The notes under the pieces: generated by a model
The model's database searches: none
What the model was told of the DNA's origin: nothing
Seen by the model: only the letters and a program-made list of their open reading frames with translations
NCBI GenBank assembly: GCA_023457495.1
Contig: JAEWLQ010000051.1
Span: 18,387 to 82,386, forward strand
Direction of reading: 5' to 3'
DNA: 64,000 nucleotides
From: Pseudomonadota bacterium
Lineage (GTDB): Bacteria; Pseudomonadota; Gammaproteobacteria; Steroidobacterales; Steroidobacteraceae
Part shown: in pieces, positions 24,201-32,589 of the stretch
Layout of the letters: each line of letters begins with the position of its first letter
Numbering within the stretch: position 1 is the stretch's first letter
Position numbers and translations under genes: made by a program

Positions 24201-24853
24201 TGAGGATCACGGCAACGGGGGATGCCCGCGTTACGGCGCTCCCGACGGCCATCACCGCGACGGCCGGAACCCCATTCGATTTGCCGGGCATCGTCGTCTC
24301 GCACCAGGGTCCGGTGGTGGCAGGCAGGCTCACGATCACGATTCCAGCCGGAGTGCTTCCGGTTTCTTTGTCCGGAACGTCGCTGGTGTGCTCGGGTTCG
24401 GCCACGATCGAGTGCTCTCTGCACCAAGGCTGGGCCGAAGGCCAGGAAGAGCGGGTGGACTTGAGGTTGTTAGCGCCGGCAGTGGGCAACTACGTGATCA
24501 CGGCGAGAGTTACCGCCGCCAACGACCTCACGAACACGAATGATGAAACCAGGATCGCCGTGACCGTGAGCGCAGCGCCCCCTCCGTCGACGAGTCCGCC
24601 GCCAACCGGCGGGGGCGGAAGCAGCAGTAGCAGCAGTAGCAGCGGTGGTGGCGGAGGCGGCGGAGGCCGCATCGAATGGCCCATTGCGCTCTTGTTGGGT
24701 CTCTTGCTGGTCCAGCGGTTACGACTCAATCGAGCTTCACGCGCATCGACTTGCGCTCGCGGAAATGGGACGTCACGAGCGGGCGAAACCCTTCGCGCGT
24801 GCGAGCCAGTGCTTGAGCGCGCCGAGAACATGGAGCGCCGCGAGCCCCACTAG
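21215..24853 (+). CDS. Large secreted zinc metalloprotease with GlyGly-CTERM-like tail
   Basis: A 1212-residue exported protein. A signal peptide covers about 1-24 (GTG start, with GGAGGAG six bases before). A propeptide-like region is followed by a metzincin catalytic domain with HEIGHNLGADHD (ligands His322, His326, His332; base Glu323). From about 400 to 1130 there are repeated immunoglobulin-like CARDB/DUF11-type domains with recurring CxxGxIPxGE patterns. The tail has a Gly/Ser run, then IEWPIALLLGLLLVQ and Arg-rich residues, which is the GlyGly-CTERM type of sorting signal cut by rhombosortases. About 40 further residues follow the Arg cluster and are read antisense to the cytochrome gene, so the true protein may be meant to end near 24735. 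Probably displayed or released at the cell surface. Confidence 0.85.
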   Translation: MGTGSRFVAALLALALSSLVPAAERPHIGFAEKIVVTPGTARVQFDAYGRRFALNLRSNDRALGRLSLKQRTSIAGTRLWRGTLEGQSGSWVRLTESGGASEGVIWDGHDLYVVTRYENIASSLGAPLTAKAGDTVIFRLSDSTNLLPSGYCGTGPSPDGLASNNGLVQYRNMVAEMKIQSRMQAIAPSARQLEISMIADSTLVARTSDAMASMLGIYNIVDGIYAEQLGLLIVPADIRLIPAAGDPFTSTNPATLLGQLETYRLNTPAIASLGIAHLFTGLDLDGDIGGIARLGGACQATEAVSLTEGWLDNLSSALIMAHEIGHNLGADHDGTGACVTVPDSDSYLMSPTFNYSQRFSQCSLDSMNAFLATASCLAPAVYAKVELPRDSRSFFVDVDVPMTMPFDLHSTGTSTINGAKLDLNVHESFVLTATTPGVTCTPVPPLLSCDVGSIPAGEVRRVELTFIPGQQGYFDMGATVSASNNQNTRDTSQRNSINVRPNIDVSVAVATSTSIAVLGDMVDVTLTVRSLRTRTALDVRVSVSGGGLSAESFDAPAGVTCRYGVNIAGDAICSLGDIPGGETRTIVMHSRASQVVHQVLGRAYVTASNESSGNLNNEATFTMSVGAGHDVGLEDLMPMEPVRYNMPFEYRANLRSYGTESVDGVRVNIELNMQVPRALDSITSVTLGGNACIRHYNWRYECIVGTMAAGEVLPISIVGIATGVGVNRVTMDSYATVNDNPSNDRVSRSWIVLYGLDASLQGGVSELIEGVEGGGSFGVWSNGIQAANDAVLNVEFPEQVRLTRIDVSQFSTANCSIVDPRHLRCTYDFPPSSLHQSFSYYVISDVPGTYQATATLELEGDENPANNTLQFPVNVAAYIDAGVRRPETLPLFMLTGQDLTIPFEVFIGPRPVSDVSLEIFAQQSAEISSVSTGSGTCTRVLANQYTCALGDLPSGSVVNLSAVFTTTNTEGTAYFSASVSTPGDKIPNNNNAHASMRITATGDARVTALPTAITATAGTPFDLPGIVVSHQGPVVAGRLTITIPAGVLPVSLSGTSLVCSGSATIECSLHQGWAEGQEERVDLRLLAPAVGNYVITARVTAANDLTNTNDETRIAVTVSAAPPPSTSPPPTGGGGSSSSSSSSGGGGGGGGRIEWPIALLLGLLLVQRLRLNRASRASTCARGNGTSRAGETLRACEPVLERAENMERREPH

Positions 24854-25129
24854 AATGTTGAACAGCAACTCGTGCAGGTCTTCGAGCGTGTCCTCGCTGC
24901 CGAGGACCAGTCGCGGAATCTCGAGCCCGTTGAAGAACCGTAACGGCTCGTTCTCGGCGGAGGAGAGCGCCCAGCCGGAGATCGGGATCGCGAACAGGAG
25001 TAGGTAGAACGCGACATGCACGAAGCGCGCGGGACCGATTTCGTAGCGCTTCATGTCGGCGGGCCACGCCGGCGTCGGATTGACGAGACGCCAGTGGCGC
25101 CCGGCCATCGTATGAATCGCTACTCGCAT
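24773..25129 (-). pseudogene. Cytochrome b561, N-terminally truncated
   Basis: The 118 codons match the second half of prokaryotic cytochrome b561: WRLVNPTPAWPADM, HVAFYLLLFAIPISGWAL, then DLHELLFNILVGLAALHVLG and ALKHW. Full-length proteins have about 175-190 residues and four membrane segments; here only the last two remain, with the first two segments and the initial conserved histidine missing. The ATG at 25129 gives the longest plausible product, but the part MRVAIHTMAGRH before the homology is not b561-like. It converges with the metalloprotease gene and overlaps its tail. Heme binding would be impaired, so it is listed as a broken gene. Confidence 0.7.
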
Positions 25130-25209
25130 AAGCGTACGTCCGTATGCGCTTTTCGCCGACTTGCCCCAACGATGCGTCGGCGGATACTCCGGACAAACGA
25201 GGGGCGCGC

Positions 25210-25593
25210 ATGTACTACATCGTCGACTCAACCAAACCATTCGACCAGGCGGCCAGGGACCTGGACGCCGCCGTGAAGGCGGGCGGCTTCGGGGTCCTGC
25301 ACGTTCACGATCTCGGCAATACCCTGCGCAACAAGGGGCAGGCGTTCACCGAGCAGTGCAAGGTGTTCGAGGTCTGCAATCCGGCGCAGGCGTCGAAGGT
25401 GCTCGCGACGGACATGCGCCTCAACATGGCGTTGCCGTGCCGCATTTCCGTGTTCACGGATCACGGCAAGACGCGGATCGGCATGATCCGGCCGGCCGCG
25501 ATGCTCGCGCCGCTTTCGGCGGATCCTGCGTTGGCGCAGGTGGCCGCGGACGTGGAGCAGGCGACGATCCGCATGATCGACGCGGCCAGGTAG
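25210..25593 (+). CDS. DUF302 family protein
   Basis: A 127-residue cytoplasmic protein consisting of one DUF302 domain: FDQAARDLDAAVKAGGFGVL, then HDLGNTLRNKGQAF, CKVFEVCNPAQASKVL and the final NMALPCRISVFTDHGKTRIG. DUF302 folds as an alpha/beta protein related to ferredoxin-like domains, and members are often found with redox or membrane proteins such as cytochrome b561, which is truncated next door. ATG 25210 is chosen because residues encoded between 25144 and 25210 do not belong to the domain. The 248 bases to the next gene show no clear hairpin or known element. Confidence 0.85.
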   Translation: MYYIVDSTKPFDQAARDLDAAVKAGGFGVLHVHDLGNTLRNKGQAFTEQCKVFEVCNPAQASKVLATDMRLNMALPCRISVFTDHGKTRIGMIRPAAMLAPLSADPALAQVAADVEQATIRMIDAAR

Positions 25594-25841
25594 TTGCCGC
25601 TGATCGTCGCGGGCCTTCGAGGCTCGCCCAGGTTTCTGCGAGTTTCACCTGTCGCGCTTTGGCTCTACGGCAATCGACTGCCGTCGCCGATAGATCATTC
25701 CGCAAGCTGCGCCGACAGTTTTCGAAGGCGCCGATTTTACTGCCGGTTATTTGAACTCCCTTCTGCAAACAACCGTATAGCTCTCCACGATACGGCCGCT
25801 ACTTAGGGTTCGGTCGGTTTGTTTGTCTGGGGGTCTCTTCG

Positions 25842-28800
25842 ATGTTTCGCAATCTCTTCGCGCGCCTCGGCGGCGTGCTCTCTTTCATCGTGCTCTTTTC
25901 GGCCGGTACGCAAATCGCTGCGGCGCAGGCCACGTACTACACGAACTCGGATAACGAGAACAACGCCGGCACCCATGTCGCGGACAACGACATGGACGTG
26001 CAGGTGAACAACAACAGCCTCAATCATCCCATCGAATTCAACATCAACGTGACCACGTTGCCGCAGAACTCCGCGGTTCTCACGGTGTTCGCGAACGACG
26101 TGGACGAAGAAGACGGCGAAATCGACGACGTCTACTTCAACGGCCACTTTCTCGGGCGTCTGACGGGCGCCAACAACGTCTGGAGTTCCACGTCCTTCAA
26201 CATCGACCCCTCCTGGGTGGTGCAGGGCCGGAACCTCGTCCAGGTCCTGGTGGACACGGGCGGAGACGCCGTGATCTGGGTCACGACCGTGGACTGGGGC
26301 CAATTGCTCATCGATGGCGGCGGCGCGACCGACGGCGACACGCGCGGCGTGCAAATCACCGGGACGTCCGTAGCCGGTTCTACGGTCACAATCAACACGT
26401 CGACCTTCGTGCACTCCATCACGGGCGGCAACTACCGCCTGCAGATCAGCCTGATCGACCCGACGGGAGATGCGGTCACGGTACTCACGCAGAACTTCGC
26501 CGTCGCGGCGGGCGCGGACGACACGCGTCTCGCGAACCCGACCTATCCACTGGCGCGTGCATCCGGCGTCTATACCGTGCAGGCGCAGCTCTTTTGGCTG
26601 GATCCCAACCAGGGCAACTTCCCCGTGCAGCAGGACATCGCCACCGCGCAGTTCACGCACACCACGGGCGTGGGCGCGGGCAATTTCGCCAATGACAGCG
26701 ACGGCGACGGACTTCTCGATGGCGCCGAATCGACCCTCGGCACGAACCCCAACAATTCGGACACCGACGGCGACGGCGTGAGCGACGGCGCGGAAGTGGG
26801 TCCGAATCTGGCCTCACCCATCGACACCGACGGCGACGGCATCATCAACGCGCTCGAATCCTCGCTGCTCGACACCGACGGCGATGGCGTGAACGATCAG
26901 ATCGACCCGGCCAACAACGATGTCTGCGTGCCGAATGCGAACACCGCGCTGTGTCTCGCGGCGGACAGCGACGGCGACGGCCTCACCAATGCGCAGGAAG
27001 ATGCGCTGGGCACGGGCCGCAACACGGCGGACACCGATGGCGACGGCGTCAACGACGGCACGGAAGTCGGTGGCAACGTGAGCGCTCCAGTCGACACCGA
27101 CGGTGACGGCGTGATCGACGCGCTCGAATCCTCCGTGACGGACACGGACGGCGACGGCGTGTCCAATCAGCTCGATCCCGCCAATGCCAACCCCTGTGTG
27201 CCCAACGCCAACTCGACGGCGTGCCTCGCGCTCGACAGCGACGGCGATGGCCTGACCAACGGCCAGGAAGAGACGCTCGGCACGAATCGCAACAGCAACG
27301 ACACCGACGGCGACGGCGCGCTCGACGCCGCCGAAGTCGGCGGCAACATCAACGTGCCGGTCGACACCGATTTCGACGGCATTCCGGACGTGCTCGAATC
27401 GTCGATCATCGACAACGATGGCGACGGGATCGCGAATCAGTTCGACCCGGTGAACAACAACCCCTGCCTGCCGAACGCCAACTCCGCGGCCTGTCTCGCG
27501 GTAGATAGCGACGGCGACGGGCTCACCAATGCGCAGGAAGACGCGCTCGGCACCAACCGCAACGACGCCGACACCGACGGTGACGGCACTCCCGATGGCG
27601 TCGAAGTCGGCGGCAACGTGAACGCCCCGGTCGACAGCGATTTCGACGGCATACCGGACGTGCTGGAGTCGTCCATTCTCGACAGCGACGGCGACGGCAC
27701 TCCGAACCAGAGCGACTCGACCAACAGCAATCCCTGCGCACCGAACCGGAACTCGACGCCTTGCCTCGCGCTCGACAACGACGGTGACGGGCTCACCAAC
27801 GGCGAAGAAGACGCATTGGGCACGGACCGCGACAATGCGGATTCGGATGGCGACGGCATTCCGGACGGCCTGGAAGTGGGCGACCCGCGGTCGCCGACGG
27901 ACACGGACGGCGACGGCATTCCCGATGTCTTCGAAGCCGGCGACACCGACGGCGACGGCATCCCGAACTCCGAAGACACGGACAGCGACAACGACGGCAT
28001 TCCGGATAGCGTGGAAGTCGGCGCGGATCCGCTCAACCCGGTAGACACCGACAATGACGGCACGCCTGACTACCTGGATCGCGACAGCGACGGCGACGGC
28101 CTGCCGGATGCGCTCGAAGCCGGTTTTGCCAACGGCGTCGCGCGCGATACGGACGGCGACGGCACGCCTGACTACCTGGATCTCGACAGCGATGGCGACA
28201 CGCTGCCGGATGCGCTGGAAGGCAACGCGAGTGGCGTCGACACCGACGGCGATGGCATCGACGACGCCTTCGACGCCGACACGCTCGGCGACGGCGACAT
28301 CAATGGCGATGGCATCGGCGATTCGGCGACGCTGTTCGACCGCGACAACGATGGCCTGCCGGATCACCTCGACACCGATTCCGACAACGACGGCATCCTC
28401 GACTCGTACGAAGGAACGCCCACGGTGTTGACGGACACCGACGGCGACGGCATTCCGGACGTGCATGACCTCGACAGCGACAACGACGGCGTGCCGGACG
28501 TGATCGAGGCGGGTCTCATCGATGCCAATGGCGACTGGATGATGGATGAAGGCCAGACGCGCACCGGCCACCCGCTGGCGGCATACCGCACGGCGAACGG
28601 TCCTGTCGCCACCGGTCCGGATAGCGATGGCGACGGCATCCCCGACTCCATCGACCCGGCCCCCTATCTCTTCGGCACGTTCACCGATGCCGACGGCGAT
28701 GGCGTGGGTGACTTGGTGGACCTCGACCTCGACAACGACGGCATCCCCAACGATGCCGACGGCTGGGACGACACCGACGGCGACGGTCTGCCCAACTACG

Positions 28801-29909
28801 CCGACCTCGATTCCGACGGCGACGGCTTGTCCGATCTCGTGGAAGCGGGCGGCGTGGATGCCAATCGCGATGGTCTGGTCGACAACTTCGTCGACGTGAA
28901 CCGCAACGGCCTGTCGGACCAATACGAGACCGCGCTCGGTGGCACACCGCTTCCGCTGCCGGATCAGGACGGCGATGGCGTGACCAATCACCGCGATCTC
29001 GACAGCGACGGCGACGGCATCAGCGACGTGATCGAAGCGGGCGGAGCCGATGCGAATGGCGACGGCCGCCGGGATGGCGGAGGACTCTTCCTTCCTGCGC
29101 CCGATACGGATGGAGATGGCATGCCTGACCACCTGGATCTCGACAGCGACAACGATTCGATTCCCGATGCCCGCGAGGGCCGCGGCGATTCGGATGGCGA
29201 CGGCATTCCGGACGCGCTCGACAAGCCGGGCAAGCTCAAGACCGCGGTGCGTGGCGCCGGCGCGTTCGAGCCTGTCACCTTGTTAGGCCTGTTCGGACTG
29301 ATCACGTGGCTGGTGGCGCGCCGTACCGGGCGCGCGCGGCTCGCGGGCGCGTTGCCGGCACTGGCCTGCGTGCTGCTCGGTGCGCAGACCATCGACGCGC
29401 GCGCCGTTGAGCCGGGCTCGAGTGGCTGGCACGTCGGCGTCGATGTCGGCCTGTCGCACGTCGAGCCGCAGGTGCCCGACGGCGGCTACCGCATCGACGA
29501 CAAGCAGGGTACCGGCTATCGCCTCAGCCTCGGCTACTCGTGGTCGCCGTCGTGGAGCGCGGAGCTGTTCCATGCGGACGGCGGCAAGGCCGGCATCGCA
29601 TCGGACAATCCGTCCGTGGGACATCTCGGCGAGATCGACTACAAGTTGCTGGGACTCGGCGTGGAATGGGCGCCTTTCAAAGGGGGCCGCGATGCTGCCT
29701 GGTTCCCGCTCGCCAAGGCGGGCCTCGTGAAGATCCGCAACCGCGTGAGCACGACCGTGATCCAGTACGAGAAGAACAACGACCTCGGCTACTACCTGGG
29801 TGGGGGCGTGGGGCTGCGCCTCGGCGACCGATGGGTGGCGCAGGGCGAAGTGGTGAGCTACGACAGGGACGAGATGTTCTACACGCTCGGGGTGCGCATG
29901 CGATTCTGA
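25842..29909 (+). CDS. Calcium-binding TSP3-repeat protein fused to an outer-membrane beta-barrel
   Basis: A 1355-residue protein. A signal peptide (about 1-28, ending AQA) is followed by a beta-rich domain to about 285. The central region to about 1120 is made of Asp-rich thrombospondin type 3 repeats (DSDGDGLTNAQED, DTDGDGIPDVFEAG, DLDSDGDGL), which would bind many calcium ions. Then comes a hydrophobic segment (FEPVTLLGLFGLITWLVARR), a second hydrophobic stretch ending at TIDARA that looks like an inner signal peptide, and a 165-residue domain with alternating strands ending in YTLGVRMRF, the typical C-terminal aromatic of outer-membrane barrels (OmpA-like type). This looks like two proteins in one frame. 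GTG at 29313 could start the barrel on its own. The long Asp repeats create misleading open frames on the other strand. Confidence 0.85.
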   Translation: MFRNLFARLGGVLSFIVLFSAGTQIAAAQATYYTNSDNENNAGTHVADNDMDVQVNNNSLNHPIEFNINVTTLPQNSAVLTVFANDVDEEDGEIDDVYFNGHFLGRLTGANNVWSSTSFNIDPSWVVQGRNLVQVLVDTGGDAVIWVTTVDWGQLLIDGGGATDGDTRGVQITGTSVAGSTVTINTSTFVHSITGGNYRLQISLIDPTGDAVTVLTQNFAVAAGADDTRLANPTYPLARASGVYTVQAQLFWLDPNQGNFPVQQDIATAQFTHTTGVGAGNFANDSDGDGLLDGAESTLGTNPNNSDTDGDGVSDGAEVGPNLASPIDTDGDGIINALESSLLDTDGDGVNDQIDPANNDVCVPNANTALCLAADSDGDGLTNAQEDALGTGRNTADTDGDGVNDGTEVGGNVSAPVDTDGDGVIDALESSVTDTDGDGVSNQLDPANANPCVPNANSTACLALDSDGDGLTNGQEETLGTNRNSNDTDGDGALDAAEVGGNINVPVDTDFDGIPDVLESSIIDNDGDGIANQFDPVNNNPCLPNANSAACLAVDSDGDGLTNAQEDALGTNRNDADTDGDGTPDGVEVGGNVNAPVDSDFDGIPDVLESSILDSDGDGTPNQSDSTNSNPCAPNRNSTPCLALDNDGDGLTNGEEDALGTDRDNADSDGDGIPDGLEVGDPRSPTDTDGDGIPDVFEAGDTDGDGIPNSEDTDSDNDGIPDSVEVGADPLNPVDTDNDGTPDYLDRDSDGDGLPDALEAGFANGVARDTDGDGTPDYLDLDSDGDTLPDALEGNASGVDTDGDGIDDAFDADTLGDGDINGDGIGDSATLFDRDNDGLPDHLDTDSDNDGILDSYEGTPTVLTDTDGDGIPDVHDLDSDNDGVPDVIEAGLIDANGDWMMDEGQTRTGHPLAAYRTANGPVATGPDSDGDGIPDSIDPAPYLFGTFTDADGDGVGDLVDLDLDNDGIPNDADGWDDTDGDGLPNYADLDSDGDGLSDLVEAGGVDANRDGLVDNFVDVNRNGLSDQYETALGGTPLPLPDQDGDGVTNHRDLDSDGDGISDVIEAGGADANGDGRRDGGGLFLPAPDTDGDGMPDHLDLDSDNDSIPDAREGRGDSDGDGIPDALDKPGKLKTAVRGAGAFEPVTLLGLFGLITWLVARRTGRARLAGALPALACVLLGAQTIDARAVEPGSSGWHVGVDVGLSHVEPQVPDGGYRIDDKQGTGYRLSLGYSWSPSWSAELFHADGGKAGIASDNPSVGHLGEIDYKLLGLGVEWAPFKGGRDAAWFPLAKAGLVKIRNRVSTTVIQYEKNNDLGYYLGGGVGLRLGDRWVAQGEVVSYDRDEMFYTLGVRMRF

Positions 29910-30005
29910 GGGGTGCCGCTTCGAATAGGACCAGTGGGCCATTGTGGCCGCCGTACCGCTGCGTCACGGTTGGTGCTTCGAGAGTCACCATCGACAGGTA
30001 CGCAC

Positions 30006-30287
30006 ATGCCTCGAAGAACACGAAGTTTGCTTCGCACCGCTGGACGAACGGCCGTCATTTCGGGAGTCGCCACCGCCACGGCGGGACGCGTCGCGCGCCG
30101 GCAGCAGGATAAGTTCGCGCGTCAGTCTGTCGCGCCCGAAATGGTCGCGGTCCAGCCGGCGCAGCCGGCGAGCCAAGCCGGTCACGATGACCTCATTGGC
30201 TCTTTGCAGATGCTCACGGCGCTGCACAACTCCGGCGATCTGAACGATCAGGAGTTCAAGGCCGCGAAGGCCAAGCTTCTGTCCTGA
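30006..30287 (+). CDS. SHOCT-domain small protein
   Basis: A 93-residue basic protein. Residues 1-35 are Arg-rich with a short Ala/Gly hydrophobic part (RTAVISGVATATAGRV). A Gln/Ala/Pro-rich linker and a C-terminal SHOCT motif follow (LIGSLQMLTALHNSGDLNDQ, then EFKAAKAKLL). SHOCT modules are short helical oligomerisation or membrane-association units. ATG 30006 is preferred to 29913, as the extra residues there are not homologous-looking. It is alone between the barrel protein and the 4-TM protein. Function unknown. Confidence 0.75.
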   Translation: MPRRTRSLLRTAGRTAVISGVATATAGRVARRQQDKFARQSVAPEMVAVQPAQPASQAGHDDLIGSLQMLTALHNSGDLNDQEFKAAKAKLLS

Positions 30288-30391
30288 GTCAGGCGCAAGT
30301 TAGGGACAAGCACCTGCCGGCCATTCAAATGGCTTGCTCTACCCGTGCGCGAGAGGTATTTATCGGCTGACACCCGCCAGGTAAAACCACC

Positions 30392-30877
30392 ATGAACCGC
30401 GCAACCCAGGGAATTCTGCTCGGCGGCTTCTTCGCCGGGCTCGCCGACTTCATCTATCCCACCGTCACCGCGGTCATGGCAGGCAATCCCTGGACGCGGC
30501 CCTGGAAGGGCGTCGCGAGCGGGTTGTTAGGACCCAGTGCCCACCAGGGCGGTCTCGGCATCGTCGCGCTCGGCGCGGCGCTGCACTTCTTCATCTGCTT
30601 CGCCGCCGCCGCGCTGCTGTACCTGATCGTGAGCCGCGTGAGGTTCGTGCCGCGCCAGTGGATCGTGCTCGGCATCCTCTACGGCATCGCGTTCGCGCTG
30701 GTGATGAACTACGTCGTGTTGCCGCTGTCGGCGATCGGGCGGCCTATCTATCCGGTCGAAGGGTTGCACAAGACGTTCTTCTTCCATGTCCTGCTGGTCG
30801 GGTGGCCCACCGCGTTCTTCGTCTCCAGGGCGTTGAAGTCCGCCAGCGGAGAGAACGCCAGGGTTTCGCTGACATGA
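30392..30877 (+). CDS. Four-helix membrane protein, unknown function
   Basis: A 161-residue protein with four predicted membrane segments (about 5-25, 55-80, 90-112 and 128-148). The pattern GILLGGFFAGLADFIYPTVT in helix 1 and GILYGIAFALVMNYVVLPLS in helix 3 is one I associate with uncharacterised small inner-membrane proteins; conserved polar residues in helix 1 (Asp, Tyr, Pro) suggest transport of a small molecule or lipid handling. The stop codon overlaps the TTCGCTGACAT repeat. Ahead of it the ATG has no strong ribosome-binding site. It lies 33 bases before the MFS gene, so co-transcription is likely. Confidence 0.65.
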   Translation: MNRATQGILLGGFFAGLADFIYPTVTAVMAGNPWTRPWKGVASGLLGPSAHQGGLGIVALGAALHFFICFAAAALLYLIVSRVRFVPRQWIVLGILYGIAFALVMNYVVLPLSAIGRPIYPVEGLHKTFFFHVLLVGWPTAFFVSRALKSASGENARVSLT

Positions 30878-30909
30878 ACGCGGATTGACGATGCGCTAGA
30901 CTGCGCGCC

Positions 30910-32055
30910 TTGACCTCATCCATAGCCGGATTTCCCGCGCGCCTCGCGACGCGCCTCGCCTTCCTCGTCGCCGGATTCGGCATCTCCTGCTGGGCGCCGC
31001 TCGTGCCTTATGCCAAGGACCGACTCGTCGTCGACGAGCAGGTGCTCGGCATCCTCCTGTTGTGCATCGGCATCGGCTCGCTGGTGGCGATGTTCTTCAC
31101 GGGCATGTTGAGCTCCCGGTTCGGCACGCGGCCGGTCATCCTGGTGAGTGGTTTCGGTCTCGCCGCGGTGCTGCCCTGGCTCGCCATCTGCTCCACGCCG
31201 TTCACGCTTGGATTGGCGCTGCTGCTGTTCGGCGCCGCGCTCGGTTCGCTCGACGTGGCGATGAACATCCACGCGGTCGAAGTCGAGCGCGCGGCCGGCG
31301 AGCCGCTGCTGTCGGGATTCCACGCGCTCTACAGTCTCGGCGGATTCGCGGGGGCGGCGTTCGTCACGATGTTGCTGTCGTTCGGACTCGGGCCAGTGGT
31401 TTGCGTGTTCCTGGGCGCGGGGCTGATGGTGGCCGCGATGTTCGTGACCTGGCCCGGCCTGCTGAAAACCCGCTCCGCGGAAGGCGATCCGCACTTCGCA
31501 TGGCCCCGCGGCGTGGTGCTGGTGATCGCCGCGCTCGCCGCGATCATGTTCCTCGCCGAAGGCGCGGTGCTCGACTGGAGCGCATTGCTCATCACCGGCA
31601 ATGGACTGGTGCACGTGGAGCAGGGCGGTCTCGGCTACATGTTGTTCTCGATCGCCATGACGGTGACGCGTTTCGCCGGCGACGCATTGACCGCGCGCCT
31701 CGGCGATCGCGCGATCATGATCTGGGGCAGCCTGGTGGCGATCGGCGGATTCATCGTGGTCCTGACCACGACGTTGGTGACCGTCTCGATGGTGGGGTTC
31801 ATCCTGATCGGCCTGGGCGCGGCGAACGTCGTGCCGGTGCTATTCCGCCGCGCGGGTAGTCAGACGGTGATGCCGCCGGTGCTCGCCATCGCGGCGATCA
31901 CGACGACGGGATACGCAGGCATCCTGCTCGGGCCCGCGGTCATCGGCTTCGTGGCCGATCACATCGGGCTGACGCTGGCGTTCTGGATGATCCCGGTGCT
32001 ACTGCTGTCCGTCCCGCTGTGCGCGTCCGTGGTAGCGCCGCGCCAGGATCGATGA
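30910..32055 (+). CDS. MFS transporter (YbjJ-like)
   Basis: A 381-residue permease with about 12 membrane helices and the MFS loop motif between helices 2 and 3 (GMLSSRFGTRPVILVSG). A conserved acid lies in helix 4 (LGSLDVAMNIHAVEVERAAG), as in the YbjJ/fucose-permease-like group. The start is TTG at 30910; no better ATG or GTG occurs before the first helix. The stop overlaps or adjoins the start region of the next gene. The C-terminal part is closely repeated as a decayed fragment at 7360-7580. The substrate is not deducible. Confidence 0.85.
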   Translation: MTSSIAGFPARLATRLAFLVAGFGISCWAPLVPYAKDRLVVDEQVLGILLLCIGIGSLVAMFFTGMLSSRFGTRPVILVSGFGLAAVLPWLAICSTPFTLGLALLLFGAALGSLDVAMNIHAVEVERAAGEPLLSGFHALYSLGGFAGAAFVTMLLSFGLGPVVCVFLGAGLMVAAMFVTWPGLLKTRSAEGDPHFAWPRGVVLVIAALAAIMFLAEGAVLDWSALLITGNGLVHVEQGGLGYMLFSIAMTVTRFAGDALTARLGDRAIMIWGSLVAIGGFIVVLTTTLVTVSMVGFILIGLGAANVVPVLFRRAGSQTVMPPVLAIAAITTTGYAGILLGPAVIGFVADHIGLTLAFWMIPVLLLSVPLCASVVAPRQDR

Positions 32056-32078
32056 CTTCTCAACTCGGAGTAAGCACC

Positions 32079-32582
32079 ATGCCCACATTCGATGTCCCCG
32101 CCGTCGGTCCCGTCGACTTTCCAGGTGGAACGGATGGTTATTGGCAGTTCGCGCTGCCGATGCGCGGGGGTGAGGTGCCGGTCGACATCAACGTCGACGG
32201 CGATGTATTCACCAAGGCCATGCTCGAGGAGATCAAGGTCTTCATCGCGGACGCCGTGCGCTTCGATGAAATCTCCCGCGACGCGCTCAAACAGGAGCAC
32301 ACCGAAAAGCCCGAGGGCACGGTGAGCACGTACCTGAGCCATCACGCGGAAGAGCTGAGCGAGAAGGAGCTGGTCAAGATCTTCGGCGTCGAGGATCCGG
32401 ACGATCTCACCATCGACCATCTGATCGATGCGCTGCAGCTCAAGCGCATCGGTCTCTACCCTGGCGCCGATGATCTGACGGCCGTGTTCGACTACACGAT
32501 CGACGAGGAGGCGACTGACTACATCCTCGCCGTCGAGTTCGATCGGGACGGGGAAGTGTTCGGCATCTCGATGGATAGCTGA
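32079..32582 (+). CDS. DUF2004 protein
   Basis: A 167-residue acidic soluble protein. The N-terminal region ALPMRGGEVPVDINVDGDVF and the following helix (MLEEIKVFIADAVRFDEISR) match DUF2004, a domain often found in immunity-like or unassigned proteins of 130-180 residues. The C-terminal part (LYPGADDLTAVFDYTIDEEA, then TDYILAVEFDRDGEV) is the paired beta-sheet end typical of the family. The ATG at 32079 is chosen because of a ribosome-binding site (CGGAG) eight bases before; an earlier ATG at 32052 overlaps the MFS stop. It converges with the GH43 gene, separated by only seven bases. Confidence 0.8.
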   Translation: MPTFDVPAVGPVDFPGGTDGYWQFALPMRGGEVPVDINVDGDVFTKAMLEEIKVFIADAVRFDEISRDALKQEHTEKPEGTVSTYLSHHAEELSEKELVKIFGVEDPDDLTIDHLIDALQLKRIGLYPGADDLTAVFDYTIDEEATDYILAVEFDRDGEVFGISMDS

Positions 32583-32589
32583 GGTCGAT

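Noticed and set aside
26814..29132. A 772-codon open frame on the minus strand opposite the TSP3 repeats
   Set aside because: It is the antisense of repeated Asp-Gly-Asp codons (GAC GGC GAC), gives a low-complexity Val/Ala/Ile/Arg product with no domain, and conflicts with the clearly real repeat protein.
26700..29200. CRISPR-like regular repeats
   Set aside because: The repeats are coding (Asp-rich TSP3 units), vary in sequence and length, and have no spacer structure.
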